A DNA stretch of 64,000 nt, taken from contig OY987298.1 in assembly GCA_963920635.1 (NCBI GenBank), positions 142,016,257 to 142,080,256 on the forward strand. The letters are read 5' to 3'. The translations under genes and the position numbers were made by a program. Shown one piece after another: positions 46,499 through 59,828 of this stretch. How positions within the stretch are numbered: the first letter of the stretch is position 1; every line of letters starts with the position of its first letter. The stretch comes from Pseudeuparius sepicola (taxonomy: Eukaryota; Arthropoda; Insecta; Coleoptera; Anthribidae). The notes under the pieces are model-generated. The model made no database searches, was not told the DNA's origin, and saw nothing but the letters and a program-made list of their open reading frames with translations.

Positions 46499-49400
46499 TG
46501 AAAAGAAAAGTCATGCAAGTGAAAACGGCGGTTTTCCCGATTTTTTTAAGTTTTTCGGTCTTGGGGGTGGAAAGGGGTGAAGACGAGGTTCGCAAATTCT
46601 GATTCTTTGTGGATAGTTAGAATAGGTGGCCTTAAACTAATTTCCGTGAAAAGAAAAGTCATGCAAGTGAAAACGGCGGTTTTCCCGATTTTTTAAAGTT
46701 TTTCGGTCTTAAGGGTGGAAAGGGGTGAAGACGAGGTTCGCAAATTCTGATTCTTTGTGGATAGTTAGAATAGGTGGCCTTAAACTAATTTCCGTGAAAA
46801 TAAAAGTCATGCAAGTGAAAACGGCCGTTTTCCCGATTTTTTTAGGTTTTTCGGTCTTGGGGGTGGAAAGGGGTGAATACGAGGTTCGCAAATTCTGATT
46901 CTTTGTGGATAGTTAGAATAGGTGGCCTTAAACTAATTTCCGTGAAAAGAAAAGTCATGCAAGTGAAAACGGCGGTTTCCCCGATTTTTTTACGTTTTTA
47001 GGTCTTGGGGGTGGAAAGGGGTGAAGACGAGGTTCGCAAATTCTGATTCTTCGTGGATAGTTAGAATAGGTGGCCTTAAACTAATTTCCGTGAAAAGAAA
47101 AGTCATGCAAGTGAAAACGGCGGTTTCCCCGATTTTTTTACGTTTTTCGGTCTTGGGGGTGGAAAGGGGTGAAGACGAGGTTCGCAAATTCTGATTATTT
47201 GTGGATAGTTAGAATAGGTGGCCTTAAACTAATTTCCGTGAAAAGAAAAGTCATGCAAGTGAAAACGGCGGTTTCCCCGATTTTTTTACGTTTTTTGGTC
47301 TTGAGGGTGGAAAGGGGTGAAGACGAGGTTCGCAAATTCTGATTCTTCGTGGATAGTTAGAATAGGTGGCCTTAAACTAATTTCCGTGAAAAGAAAAGTC
47401 ATGCAAGTGAAAACGGCGGTTTCCCCGATTTTTTTACGTTTTTCGGTCTTGGGGGTGGAAAGGGGTGAAGACGAGGTTCGCAAATTCTGATTCTTCGTGG
47501 ATAGTTAGAATAGGTGGCCTTAAACTAATTTCCGTGAAAAGAAAAGTCATGCAAGTGAAAACGGCGGTTTCCCCGATTTTTTTACGTTTTTCGGTCTTGG
47601 GGGTGGAAAGGGGTGAAGACGAGGTTCGCAAATTCTGATTCTTCGTGGATAGTTAGAATAGGTGGCCTTAAACTAATTTCCCTGAAAAGAAAAGTCATGC
47701 AAGTGAAAACGGCGGTTTTCCCGATTTTTTAAAGTTTTTCGGTCTTGGGGGTGGAAAGGGGTGAAGACGAGGTTCGCAAATTCTGATTCTTTGTGGATAG
47801 TTAGAATAGGTGGCCTGGGTGGAAAGGGGTGAAGACGAGGTTCGCAAATTCTGATTCTTTGTGGATAGTTAGAATAGGTGGCCTTAAACTAATTTCCGTG
47901 AAAAGAAAAGTCATGCAAGTGAAAACGGCGGTTTTCCCGATTTTTTTTAAGTTTTTCGGTCATGGGGGTGGAAAGGGGTGAAGACGAGGTTCGCAAATTC
48001 TGATTCTTTGTGGATAGTTAGAATAGGTGGCCTTAAACTAATTTCCGTGAAAATAAAAGTCATGCAAGTGAAAACGGCTGTTTTCCCGATTTTTTTAGGT
48101 TTTTCGGTCTTGGGGGTGGAAAGGGGTGAAGACGAGGTTCGCACATTCTGATTCTTTGTGGATAGTTAGAATAGGTGGCCTTAAACTAATTTCCGTGAAA
48201 AGAAAAGTCATGCAAGTGAAAACGGCGGTTTTCCCGATTTTTTTAAGTTTTTCGGTCATGGGGGTGGAAAGGGGTGAAGACGAGGTTCGCAAATTCTGAT
48301 TCTTTGTGGATAGTTAGAATAGGTGGCCTTAAACTAATTTCCGTGAAAAGAAAAGTCATGCAAGTGAAAACGGCGGTTTTCCCGATTTTTTAAAGTTTTT
48401 CGGTCTTGGGGGTGGAAAGGGGTGAAGACGAGGTTCGCAAATTCTGATTATTTGTGGATAGTTAGAATAGGTGGCCTTAAACTAATTTCCGTGAAAAGAA
48501 AAGTCATGCAAGTGAAAACGGCGGTTTCCCCGATTTTTTAAAGTTTTTCGGTCTTGGGGGTGGAAAGGGGTGAAGACGAGGTTCGCAAATTTTGATTCTT
48601 TGTGGATAGTTAGAATAGGTGGCCTTAAACTAATTTCCGTGAAAAGAAAAGTCATGCAAGTGAAAACGGCGGTTTCCCCGATTTTTTTACGTTTTTCGGT
48701 CTTGTAGGTGGAAAGGGGTGAAGACGAGGTTCGCAAATTCTGATTATTTGTGGATAGTTAGAATAGGTGGCCTTAAACTAATTTCCGTGAAAAGAAAAGT
48801 CATGCAAGTGAAAACGGCGGTTTTCCCGATTTTTTAAAGTTTTTCGGTCTTGGGGGTGGAAAGGGGTGAAGACGAGGTTCGCAAATTCTGATTCTTTGTG
48901 GATAGTTAGAATAGGTGGCCTTAAACTAATTTCCGTGAAAAGAAAAGTCATGCAAGTGAAAACGGCGGTTTCCCCGATTTTTTTACGTTTTTCGGTCTTG
49001 GGGGTGGAAAGGGGTGAAGACGAGGTTCGCAAATTCTGATTATTTGTGGATAGTTAGAATAGGTGGCCTTAAACTAATTTCCGTGAAAATGAAAGTCATG
49101 CAAGTGAAAACGGCCGTTTTCCCGATTTTTTTACGTTTTTCGGTCTTGGGGGTGGAAAGGGGTGAAGACGAGGTTCGCAAATTCTGATTCTTCGTAGATA
49201 GTTAGAATAGGTGGCCTTAAACTAATTTCCGTGAAAAGAAAAGTCATGCAAGTGAAAACGGCGGTTTCCCCGATTTTTTTACGTTTTTCGGTCTTGGGGG
49301 TGGAAAGGGGTGAAGACGAGGTTCGCAAATTCTGATTCTTCGTGGATAGTTAGAATAGGTGGCCTTAAACTAATTTCCGTGAAAAGAAAAGTCATGCAAG

Positions 49401-49828
49401 TGAAAACGGCGGTTTCCCCGTTTTTTTACGTTTTTCGGTCTTGGGGGTGGAAAGGGGTGAAGACGAGGTTCGCAAATTCTGATTATTTGTGGATAGTTAG
49501 AATAGGTGGCCTTAAACTAATTTCCGTGAAAAGAAAAGTCATGCAAGTGAAAACGGCGGTTTCCCCGATTTTTTTACGTTTTTCGGTCTTGAGGGTGGAA
49601 AGGGGTGAAGACGAGGTTCGCAAATTCTGATTCTTCGTGGATAGTTAGAATAGGTGGCCTTAAACTAATTTCCGTGAAAAGAAAAGTCATGCAAGTGAAA
49701 ACGGCGGTTTCCCCGTTTTTTTTACGTTTTTCGGTCTTGGGGGTGGAAAGGGGTGAAGACGAGGTTCGCAAAATCTGATTATTTGTGGATAGTTAGAATA
49801 GGTGGCCTTAAACTAATTTCCGTGAAAA
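46499..49828. repeat. Segmental duplicate, copy B (offset 4211 bp)
   Basis: Partner of 42288-45617. The monomer at 46457 is a hybrid (cttcg and ccctg at the left, taag at the right), so the exchange fell inside one monomer between positions 42 and about 91. Confidence 0.88.
47789..47856. repeat. Truncated 68-bp monomer, copy 4
   Basis: Same junction, 4211 bp after copy 3. Confidence 0.96.
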
Positions 49829-51338
49829 TAAAAGTCATGCAAGTGAAAACGGCCGTTTTCCCGATTTTTTTACGTTTTTCGGTCTTGGGGGTGAAAGGGG
49901 TGAAGACGAGGTTCGCAAATTCTGATTCTTCGTGGATAGTTAGAATAGGTGGCCTTAAACTAATTTCCCTGAAAAGAAAAGTCATGCAAGTGAAAACGGC
50001 GGTTTTCCCGATTTTTTAAAGTTTTTCGGTCTTGGGGGTGGAAAGGGGTGAAGACGAGGTTCGCAAATTCTGATTCTTTGTGGATAGTTAGAATAGGTGG
50101 CCTTAAACTAATTTCCGTGAAAATAAAAGTCATGCAAGTGAAAACGGCCGTTTACCCGATTTTTTTAGGTTTTTCGGTCTTGGGGGTGGAAAGGGGTGAA
50201 GACGAGGTTCGTAAATTCTGATTCTTTGTGGATAGTTAGAATAGGTGGCCTTAAACTAATTTCCGTGAAAAGAAAAGTCATGCAAGTGAAAGCGGCGGTT
50301 TTCCCGATTTTTTTACGTTTTTCGGTCTTGAGGGTGGAAAGGGGTGAAGACGAGGTTCGCAAATTCTGATTCTTTGTGGATAGTTAGAATAGGTGGCCTT
50401 AAACTAATTTCCGTGAAAAGAAAAGTCATGCAAGTGAAAACGGCGGTTTTCCCGATTTTTTAAAGTTTTTCGGTCTTGGGGGTGGAAAGGGGTGAAGACG
50501 AGGTTCGCAAATTCTGATTCTTCGTGGATAGTTAGAATAGGTGGCCTTAAACTAATTTCCGTGAAAAGAAAAGTCATGCAAGTGAAAACGGCGGTTTTCC
50601 CGATTTTTTAAAGTTTTTCGGTCTTGGGGGTGGAAAGGGGTGAAGACGAGGTTCGCAAATTCTGATTCTTTGTGGATAGATAGAATAGGTGGCCTTAAAC
50701 TAATTTCCGTGAAAAGAAAAGTCATGCAAGTGAAAACGGCGGTTTTCCCGATTTTTTAAAGTTTTTCGGTCTTGGGGGTGGAAAGGGGTGAAGACGAGGT
50801 TCGCAAATTCTGATTCTTTGTGGATAGTTAGAATAGGTGGCCTTAAACTAATTTCCGTGAAAAGAAAAGTCATGCAAGTGAAAACGGCGGTTTCCCCGAT
50901 TTTTTTACGTTTTTCGGTCTTGAGGGTGGAAAGGGGTGAAGACGAGGTTCGCAAATTCTGATTCTTCGTGGATAGTTAGAATAGGAGGCCTTAAACTAAT
51001 TTCCGTGAAAAGAAAAGTCATGCAAGTGAAAACGGCGGTTTCCCCGATTTTTTTACGTTTTTCGGTCTTGGGGGTGGAAAGGGGTGAAGACGAGGTTCGC
51101 AAATTCTAATTATTTGTGGATAGTTAGAATAGGTGGCCTTAAACTAATTTCCGTGAAAAGAAAAGTCATGCAAGTGAAAACGGCGGTTTCCCCGATTTTT
51201 TTACGTTTTTCGGTCTTGGGGGTGGAAAGGGGTGAAGACGAGGTTCGCAAATTCTGATTATTTGTGGATAGTTAGAATAGGTGGCCTTAAACTAATTTCC
51301 GTGAAAAGAAAAGTCATGCAAGTGAAAACGGCGGTTTT
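49829..51338. repeat. Rearranged first half of a 4.5-kb unit
   Basis: Matches the region near 40.5 kb at an offset of 9310 bp, then near 41.1 kb at 9606 bp. Two extra monomers lie between, giving three taaag monomers in a row around 50371-50814. Private changes are cgtttacccg near 50152, ttcgtaaattc near 50210, ggatagatag near 50676 and ttctaattatt near 51106. Confidence 0.8.
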
Positions 51339-53891
51339 CCCGATTTTTTAAAGTTTTTCGGTCTTGGGGGTGGAAAGGGGTGAAGACGAGGTTCGCAAAT
51401 TTTGATTCTTTGTGGATAGTTAGAATAGGTGGCCTTAAACTAATTTCCGTGAAAAGAAAAGTCATGCAAGTGAAAACGGCGGTTTCCCCGATTTTTTTAC
51501 GTTTTTCGGTCTTGTAGGTGGAAAGGGGTGAAGACGAGGTTCGCAAATTCTGATTATTTGTGGATAGTTAGAATAGGTGGCCTTAAACTAATTTCCGTGA
51601 AAAGAAAAGTCATGCAAGTGAAAACGGCGGTTTTCCCGATTTTTTAAAGTTTTTCGGTCTTGGGGGTGGAAAGGGGTGAAGACGAGGTTCGCAAATTCTG
51701 ATTCTTTGTGGATAGTTAGAATAGGTGGCCTTAAACTAATTTCCGTGAAAAGAAAAGTCATGCAAGTGAAAACGGCGGTTTCCCCGATTTTTTTACGTTT
51801 TTCGGTCTTGGGGGTGGAAAGGGGTGAAGACGAGGTTCGCAAATTCTGATTCTTTGTGGATAGTTAGAATAGGTGGCCTTAAACTAATTTCCGTGAAAAG
51901 AAAAGTCATGCAAGTGAAAACGGCGGTTTTCCCGATTTTTTTAAGTTTTTCGGTCTTGGGGGTGGAAAGGGGTGAAGACGAGGTTCGCAAATTCTGATTC
52001 TTTGTGGATAGTTAGAATAGGTGGCCTTAAACTAATTTCCGTGAAAAGAAAAGTCATGCAAGTGAAAACGGCGGTTTTCCCGATTTTTTAAAGTTTTTCG
52101 GTCTTAAGGGTGGAAAGGGGTGAAGACGAGGTTCGCAAATTCTGATTCTTTGTGGATAGTTAGAATAGGTGGCCTTAAACTAATTTCCGTGAAAATAAAA
52201 GTCATGCAAGTGAAAACGGCCGTTTTCCCGATTTTTTTAGGTTTTTCGGTCTTGGGGGTGGAAAGGGGTGAAGACGAGGTTCGCAAATTCTGATTCTTTG
52301 TGGATAGTTAGAATAGGTGGCCTTAAACTAATTTCCGTGAAAAGAAAAGTCATGCAAGTGAAAACGGCGGTTTCCCCGATTTTTTTACGTTTTTAGGTCT
52401 TGGGGGTGGAAAGGGGTGAAGACGAGGTTCGCAAATTCTGATTCTTCGTGGATAGTTAGAATAGGTGGCCTTAAACTAATTTCCGTGAAAAGAAAAGTCA
52501 TGCAAGTGAAAACGGCGGTTTCCCCGATTTTTTTACGTTTTTCGGTCTTGGGGGTGGAAAGGGGTGAAGACGAGGTTCGCAAATTCTGATTATTTGTGGA
52601 TAGTTAGAATAGGTGGCCTTAAACTAATTTCCGTGAAAAGAAAAGTCATGCAAGTGAAAACGGCGGTTTCCCCAATTTTTTTACGTTTTTTGGTCTTGAG
52701 GGTGGAAAGGGGTGAAGACGAGGTTCGCAAATTCTGATTCTTCGTGGATAGTTAGAATAGGTGGCCTTAAACTAATTTCCGTGAAAAGAAAAGTCATGCA
52801 AGTGAAAACGGCGGTTTCCCCGATTTTTTTACGTTTTTCGGTCTTGGGGGTGGAAAGGGGTGAAGACGAGGTTCGCAAATTCTGATTCTTCGTGGATAGT
52901 TAGAATAGGTGGCCTTAAACTAATTTCCGTGAAAAGAAAATTCATGCAAGTGAAAACGGCGGTTTCCCCGATTTTTTTACGTTTTTCGGTCTTGGGGGTG
53001 GAAAGGGGTGAAGACGAGGTTCGCAAATTCTGATTCTTCGTGGATAGTTAGAATAGGTGGCCTTAAACTAATTTCCCTGAAAAGAAAAGTCATGCAAGTG
53101 AAAACGGCGGTTTTCCCGATTTCTTAAAGTTTTTCGGTCTTGGGGGTGGAAAGGGGTGAAGACGAGGTTCGCAAATTCTGATTCTTTGTGGATAGTTAGA
53201 ATAGGTGGCCTGGGTGGAAAGGGGTGAAGACGAGGTTCGCAAATTCTGATTCTTTGTGGATAGTTAGAATAGGTGGCCTTAAACTAATTTCCGTGAAAAG
53301 AAAAGTCATGCAAGTGAAAACGGCGGTTTTCCCGATTTTTTTAAGTTTTTCGGTCATGGGGGTGGAAAGGGGTGAAGACGAGGTTCGCAAATTCTGATTC
53401 TTTGTGGATAGTTAGAATAGGTGGCCTTAAACTAATTTCCGTGAAAATAAAAGTCATGCAAGTGAAAACGGCTGTTTTCCCGATTTTTTTAGGTTTTTCG
53501 GTCTTGGGGGTGGAAAGGGGTGAAGACGAGGTTCGCACATTCTGATTCTTTGTGGATAGTTAGAATAGGTGGCCTTAAACTAATTTCCGTGAAAAGAAAA
53601 GTCATGCAAGTGAAAACGGCGGTTTTCCCGATTTTTTTAAGTTTTTCGGTCATGGGGGTGGAAAGGGGCGAAGACGAGGTTCGCAAATTCTGATTCTTTG
53701 TGGATAGTTAGAATAGGTGGCCTTAAACTAATTTCCGTGAAAAGAAAAGTCATGCAAGTGAAAACGGCGGTTTTCCCGATTTTTTAAAGTTTTTCGGTCT
53801 TGGGGGTGGAAAGGGGTGAAGACGAGGTTCGCAAATTCTGATTATTTGTGGATAGTTAGAATAGGTGGCCTTAAACTAATTTCCGTGAAAA
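51339..53891. repeat. 2584-bp higher-order repeat, copy 1
   Basis: Seventeen monomers plus the 68-bp remnant, a shortened derivative of the 4.5-kb unit. Repeated at 53923-56475. Differences noticed here: tcttaaggg near 52093, ccccaattt near 52673, aaaattcatgc near 52940, gatttcttaaag near 53120 and aggggcgaag near 53667. Confidence 0.9.
53184..53251. repeat. Truncated 68-bp monomer, copy 5
   Basis: Same junction, 5395 bp after copy 4 (36 monomers plus 67 bp). Confidence 0.96.
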
Positions 53892-53922
53892 GAAAAGTCA
53901 TGCAAGTGAAAACGGCGGTTTC

Positions 53923-56475
53923 CCCGATTTTTTAAAGTTTTTCGGTCTTGGGGGTGGAAAGGGGTGAAGACGAGGTTCGCAAATTTTGATTCTTTGTGGA
54001 TAGTTAGAATAGGTGGCCTTAAACTAATTTCCGTGAAAAGAAAAGTCATGCAAGTGAAAACGGCGGTTTCCCCGATTTTTTTACGTTTTTCGGTCTTGTA
54101 GGTGGAAAGGGGTGAAGACGAGGTTCGCAAATTCTGATTATTTGTGGATAGTTAGAATAGGTGGCCTTAAACTAATTTCCGTGAAAAGAAAAGTCATGCA
54201 AGTGAAAACGGCGGTTTTCCCGATTTTTTAAAGTTTTTCGGTCTTGGGGGTGGAAAGGGGTGAAGACGAGGTTCGCAAATTCTGATTCTTTGTGGATAGT
54301 TAGAATAGGTGGCCTTAAACTAATTTCCGTGAAAAGAAAAGTCATGCAAGTGAAAACGGCGGTTTCCCCGATTTTTTTACGTTTTTCGGTCTTGGGGGTG
54401 GAAAGGGGTGAAGACGAGGTTCGCAAATTCTGATTCTTTGTGGATAGTTAGAATAGGTGGCCTTAAACTAATTTCCGTGAAAAGAAAAGTCATGCAAGTG
54501 AAAACGGCGGTTTTCCCGATTTTTTTAAGTTTTTCGGTCTTGGGGGTGGAAAGGGGTGAAGACGAGGTTCGCAAATTCTGATTCTTTGTGGATAGTTAGA
54601 ATAGGTGGCCTTAAACTAATTTCCGTGAAAAGAAAAGTCATGCAAGTGAAAACGGCGGTTTTCCCGATTTTTTAAAGTTTTTCGGTCTTGGGGGTGGAAA
54701 GGGGTGAAGACGAGGTTCGCAAATTCTGATTCTTTGTGGATAGTTAGAATAGGTGGCCTTAAACTAATTTCCGTGAAAATAAAAGTCATGCAAGTGAAAA
54801 CGGCCGTTTTCCCGATTTTTTTAGGTTTTTCGGTCTTGGGGGTGGAAAGGGGTGAAGACGAGGTTCGCAAATTCTGATTCTTTGTGGATAGTTAGAATAG
54901 GTGGCCTTAAACTAATTTCCGTGAAAAGAAAAGTCATGCAAGTGAAAACGGCGGTTTCCCCGATTTTTTTACGTTTTTAGGTCTTGGGGGTGGAAAGGGG
55001 TGAAGACGAGGTTCGCAAATTCTGATTCTTCGTGGATAGTTAGAATAGGTGGCCTTAAACTAATTTCCGTGAAAAGAAAAGTCATGCAAGTGAAAACGGC
55101 GGTTTCCCCGATTTTTTTACGTTTTTCGGTCTTGGGGGTGGAAAGGGGTGAAGACGAGGTTCGCAAATTCTGATTATTTGTGGATAGTTAGAATAGGTGG
55201 CCTTAAACTAATTTCCGTGAAAAGAAAAGTCATGCAAGTGAAAACGGCGGTTTCCCCGATTTTTTTACGTTTTTTGGTCTTGAGGGTGGAAAGGGGTGAA
55301 GACGAGGTTCGCAAATTCTGATTCTTCGTGGATAGTTAGAATAGGTGGCCTTAAACTAATTTCCGTGAAAAGAAAAGTCATGCAAGTGAAAACGGCGGTT
55401 TCCCCGATTTTTTTACGTTTTTCGGTCTTGGGGGTGGAAAGGGGTGAAGACGAGGTTCGCAAATTCTGATTCTTCGTGGATAGTTAGAATAGGTGGCCTT
55501 AAACTAATTTCCGTGAAAAGAAAAGTCATGCAAGTGAAAACGGCGGTTTCCCCGATTTTTTTACGTTTTTCGGTCTTGGGGGTGGAAAGGGGTGAAGACG
55601 AGGTTCGCAAATTCTGATTCTTCGTGGATAGTTAGAATAGGTGGCCTTAAACTAATTTCCCTGAAAAGAAAAGTCATGCAAGTGAAAACGGCGGTTTTCC
55701 CGATTTTTTAAAGTTTTTCGGTCTTGGGGGTGGAAAGGGGTGAAGACGAGGTTCGCAAATTCTGATTCTTTGTGGATAGTTAGAATAGGTGGCCTGGGTG
55801 GAAAGGGGTGAAGACGAGGTTCGCAAATTCTGATTCTTTGTGGATAGTTAGAATAGGTGGCCTTAAACTAATTTCCGTGAAAAGAAAAGTCATGCAAGTG
55901 AAAACGGCGGTTTTCCCGATTTTTTTAAGTTTTTCGGTCATGGGGGTGGAAAGGGGTGAAGACGAGGTTCGCAAATTCTGATTCTTTGTGGATAGTTAGA
56001 ATAGGTGGCCTTAAACTAATTTCCGTGAAAATAAAAGTCATGCAAGTGAAAACGGCTGTTTTCCCGATTTTTTTAGGTTTTTCGGTCTTGGGGGTGGAAA
56101 GGGGTGAAGACGAGGTTCGCACATTCTGATTCTTTGTGGATAGTTAGAATAGGTGGCCTTAAACTAATTTCCGTGAAAAGAAAAGTCATGCAAGTGAAAA
56201 CGGCGGTTTTCCCGATTTTTTTAAGTTTTTCGGTCATGGGGGTGGAAAGGGGTGAAGACGAGGTTCGCAAATTCTGATTCTTTGTGGATAGTTAGAATAG
56301 GTGGCCTTAAACTAATTTCCGTGAAAAGAAAAGTCATGCAAGTGAAAACGGCGGTTTTCCCGATTTTTTAAAGTTTTTCGGTCTTGGGGGTGGAAAGGGG
56401 TGAAGACGAGGTTCGCAAATTCTGATTATTTGTGGATAGTTAGAATAGGTGGCCTTAAACTAATTTCCGTGAAAA
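53923..56475. repeat. 2584-bp higher-order repeat, copy 2
   Basis: Tandem partner of 51339-53891. It lacks the five private changes listed for copy 1, so those arose after the duplication or this copy was corrected. Confidence 0.9.
55768..55835. repeat. Truncated 68-bp monomer, copy 6 (last)
   Basis: Same junction, 2584 bp after copy 5. No further copy occurs to the right end of the window. Confidence 0.96.
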
Positions 56476-56772
56476 TAAAAGTCATGCAAGTGAAAACGGC
56501 CGTTTTCCCGATTTTTTTACGTTTTTCGGTCTTGGGGGTGGAAAGGGGTGAAGACGAGGTTCGCAAATTCTGATTCTTCGTGGATAGTTAGAATAGGTGG
56601 CCTTAAACTAATTTCCGTGAAAAGAAAAGTCATGCAAGTGAAAACGGCGGTTTCCCCGATTTTTTTACGTTTTTCGGTCTTGGGGGTGGAAAGGGGTGAA
56701 GACGAGGTTCGCAAATTCTGATTCTTCGTGGATAGTTAGAATAGGTGGCCTTAAACTAATTTCCGTGAAAAG

Positions 56773-58723
56773 AAAAGTCATGCAAGTGAAAACGGCGGTT
56801 TCCCCGTTTTTTTACGTTTTTCGGTCTTGGGGGTGGAAAGGGGTGAAGACGAGGTTCGCAAATTCTGATTATTTGTGGATAGTTAGAATAGGTGGCCTTA
56901 AACTAATTTCCGTGAAAAGAAAAGTCATGCAAGTGAAAACGGCGGTTTCCCCGATTTTTTTACGTTTTTCGGTCTTGAGGGTGGAAAGGGGTGAAGACGA
57001 GGTTCGCCAATTCTGATTCTTCGTGGATAGTTAGAATAGGTGGCCTTAAACTAATTTCCGTGAAAAGAAAAGTCATGCAAGTGAAAACGGCGGTTTCCCC
57101 GTTTTTTTTACGTTTTTCGGTCTTGGGGGTGGAAAGGGGTGAAGACGAGGTTCGCAAAATCTGATTATTTGTGGATAGTTAGAATAGGTGGCCTTAAACT
57201 AATTTCCGTGAAAATAAAAGTCATGCAAGTGAAAACGGCCGTTTTCCCGATTTTTTTACGTTTTTCGGTCTTGGGGGTGAAAGGGGTGAAGACGAGGTTC
57301 GCAAATTCTGATTCTTCGTGGATAGTTAGAATAGGTGGCCTTAAACTAATTTCCCTGAAAAGAAAAGTCATGCAAGTGAAAACGGCGGTTTTCCCGATTT
57401 TTTAAAGTTTTTCGGTCTTGGGGGTGGAAAGGGGTGAAGACGAGGTTCGCAAATTCTGATTCTTTGTGGATAGTTAGAATAGGTGGCCTTAAACTAATTT
57501 CCGTGAAAATAAAAGTCATGCAAGTGAAAACGGCCGTTTTCCCGATTTTTTTAGGTTTTTCGGTCTTGGGGGTGGAAAGGGGTGAAGACGAGGTTCGCAA
57601 ATTCTGATTCTTTGTGGATAGTTAGAATAGGTGGCCTTAAACTAATTTCCGTGAAAAGAAAAGTCATGCAAGTGAAAGCGGCGGTTTTCCCGATTTTTTT
57701 ACGTTTTTCGGTCTTGAGGGTGGAAAGGGGTGAAGACGAGGTTCGCAAATTCTGATTCTTTGTGGATAGTTAGAATAGGTGGCCTTAAACTAATTTCCGT
57801 GAAAAGAAAAGTCATGCAAGTGAAAACGGCGGTTTTCCCGATTTTTTAAAGTTTTTCGGTCTTGGGGGTGGAAAGGGGTGAAGACGAGGTTCGCAAATTC
57901 TGATTCTTTGTGGATAGTTAGAATAGGTGGCCTTAAACTAATTTCCGTGAAAAGAAAAGTCATGCAAGTGAAAACGGCGGTTTCCCCGATTTTTTTACGT
58001 TTTTCGGTCTTGAGGGTGGAAAGGGGTGAAGACGAGGTTCGCAAATTCTGATTCTTCGTGGATAGTTAGAATAGGAGGCCTTAAACTAATTTCCGTGAAA
58101 AGAAAAGTCATGCAAGTGAAAACGGCGGTTTCCCCGATTTTTTTACGTTTTTCGGTCTTGGGGGTGGAAAGGGGTGAAGACGAGGTTCGCAAATTCTGAT
58201 TATTTGTGGATAGTTAGAATAGGTGGCCTTAAACTAATTTCCGTGAAAAGAAAAGTCATGCAAGTGAAAACGGCGGTTTTCCCGATTTTTTAAAGTTTTT
58301 CGGTCTTGGGGGTGGAAAGGGGTGAAGACGAGGTTCGCAAATTTTGATTCTTTGTGGATAGTTAGAATAGGTGGCCTTAAACTAATTTCCGTGAAAAGAA
58401 AAGTCATGCAAGTGAAAACGGCGGTTTCCCCGATTTTTTTACGTTTTTCGGTCTTGTAGGTGGAAAGGGGTGAAGACGAGGTTCGCAAATTCTGATTATT
58501 TGTGGATAGTTAGAATAGGTGGCCTTAAACTAATTTCCGTGAAAAGAAAAGTCATGCAAGTGAAAACGGCGGTTTCCCCGATTTTTTTACGTTTTTCGGT
58601 CTTGGGGGTGGAAAGGGGTGAAGACGAGGTTCGCAAATTCTGATTATTTGTGGATAGTTAGAATAGGTGGCCTTAAACTAATTTCCGTGAAAAGAAAAGT
58701 CATGCAAGTGAAAACGGCGGTTT
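56773..58723. repeat. 20-monomer step duplicate, copy A (offset 2958 bp)
   Basis: About 13 monomers repeated at 59731-61681: the gttttttt cassette, the one-base deletion (57273, 60231), gaaagcgg (near 57675, 60633), taggaggcc (near 58074, 61032) and tcttgtagg (near 58453, 61411). Private here are ttcgccaattc near 57005 and gagctt-strand equivalents are not implied; the only change visible is on this strand. Confidence 0.86.
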
Positions 58724-59089
58724 CCCCGATTTTTTTACGTTTTTCGGTCTTGAGGGTGGAAAGGGGTGAAGACGAGGTTCGCAAATTCTGATTCTTCGTG
58801 GATAGTTAGAATAGGAGGCCTTAAACTAATTTCCGTGAAAAGAAAAGTCATGCAAGTGAAAACGGCGGTTTCCCCGATTTTTTTACGTTTTTCGGTCTTG
58901 GGGGTGGAAAGGGGTGAAGACGAGGTTCGCAAATTCTGATTCTTTGTGGATAGTTAGAATAGGTGGCCTTAAACTAATTTCCGTGAAAAGAAAAGTCATG
59001 CAAGTGAAAACGGCGGTTTCCCCGATTTTTTTACGTTTTTCGGTCTTGGGGGTGGAAAGGGGTGAAGACGAGGTTCGCAAATTCTGATT

Positions 59090-59828
59090 ATTTGTGGATA
59101 GTTAGAATAGGTGGCCTTAAACTAATTTCCGTGAAAAGAAAAGTCATGCAAGTGAAAACGGCGGTTTTCCCGATTTTTTAAAGTTTTTCGGTCTTGGGGG
59201 TGGAAAGGGGTGAAGACGAGGTTCGCAAATTTTGATTCTTTGTGGATAGTTAGAATAGGTGGCCTTAAACTAATTTCCGTGAAAAGAAAAGTCATGCAAG
59301 TGAAAACGGCGGTTTCCCCGATTTTTTTACGTTTTTCGGTCTTGTAGGTGGAAAGGGGTGAAGACGAGGTTCGCAAATTCTGATTATTTGTGGATAGTTA
59401 GAATAGGTGGCCTTAAACTAATTTCCGTGAAAAGAAAAGTCATGCAAGTGAAAACGGCGGTTTCCCCGATTTTTTTACGTTTTTCGGTCTTGGGGGTGGA
59501 AAGGGGTGAAGACGAGGTTCGCAAATTCTGATTATTTGTGGATAGTTAGAATAGGTGGCCTTAAACTAATTTCCGTGAAAAGAAAAGTCATGCAAGTGAA
59601 AACGGCGGTTTTCCCGATTTTTTAAAGTTTTTCGGTCTTGGGGGTGGAAAGGGGTGAAGACGAGGTTCGCAAATTCTGATTCTTTGTGGATAGTTAGAAT
59701 AGGTGGCCTTAAACTAATTTCCGTGAAAATAAAAGTCATGCAAGTGAAAACGGCGGTTTCCCCGTTTTTTTACGTTTTTCGGTCTTGGGGGTGGAAAGGG
59801 GTGAAGACGAGGTTCGCAAATTCTGATT
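59090..59828. repeat. Five-monomer unit (739 bp), copy A
   Basis: Order of subtypes: atttg/cggtttt/taaag with an ttttgatt end; ctttg/cggtttcccc/tacg with tcttgtagg; atttg/cggtttcccc/tacg; atttg/cggtttt/taaag; ctttg/aaaat/cggtttccccg with a T run one base short. The same five recur at 61160 and 61899. Confidence 0.88.
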
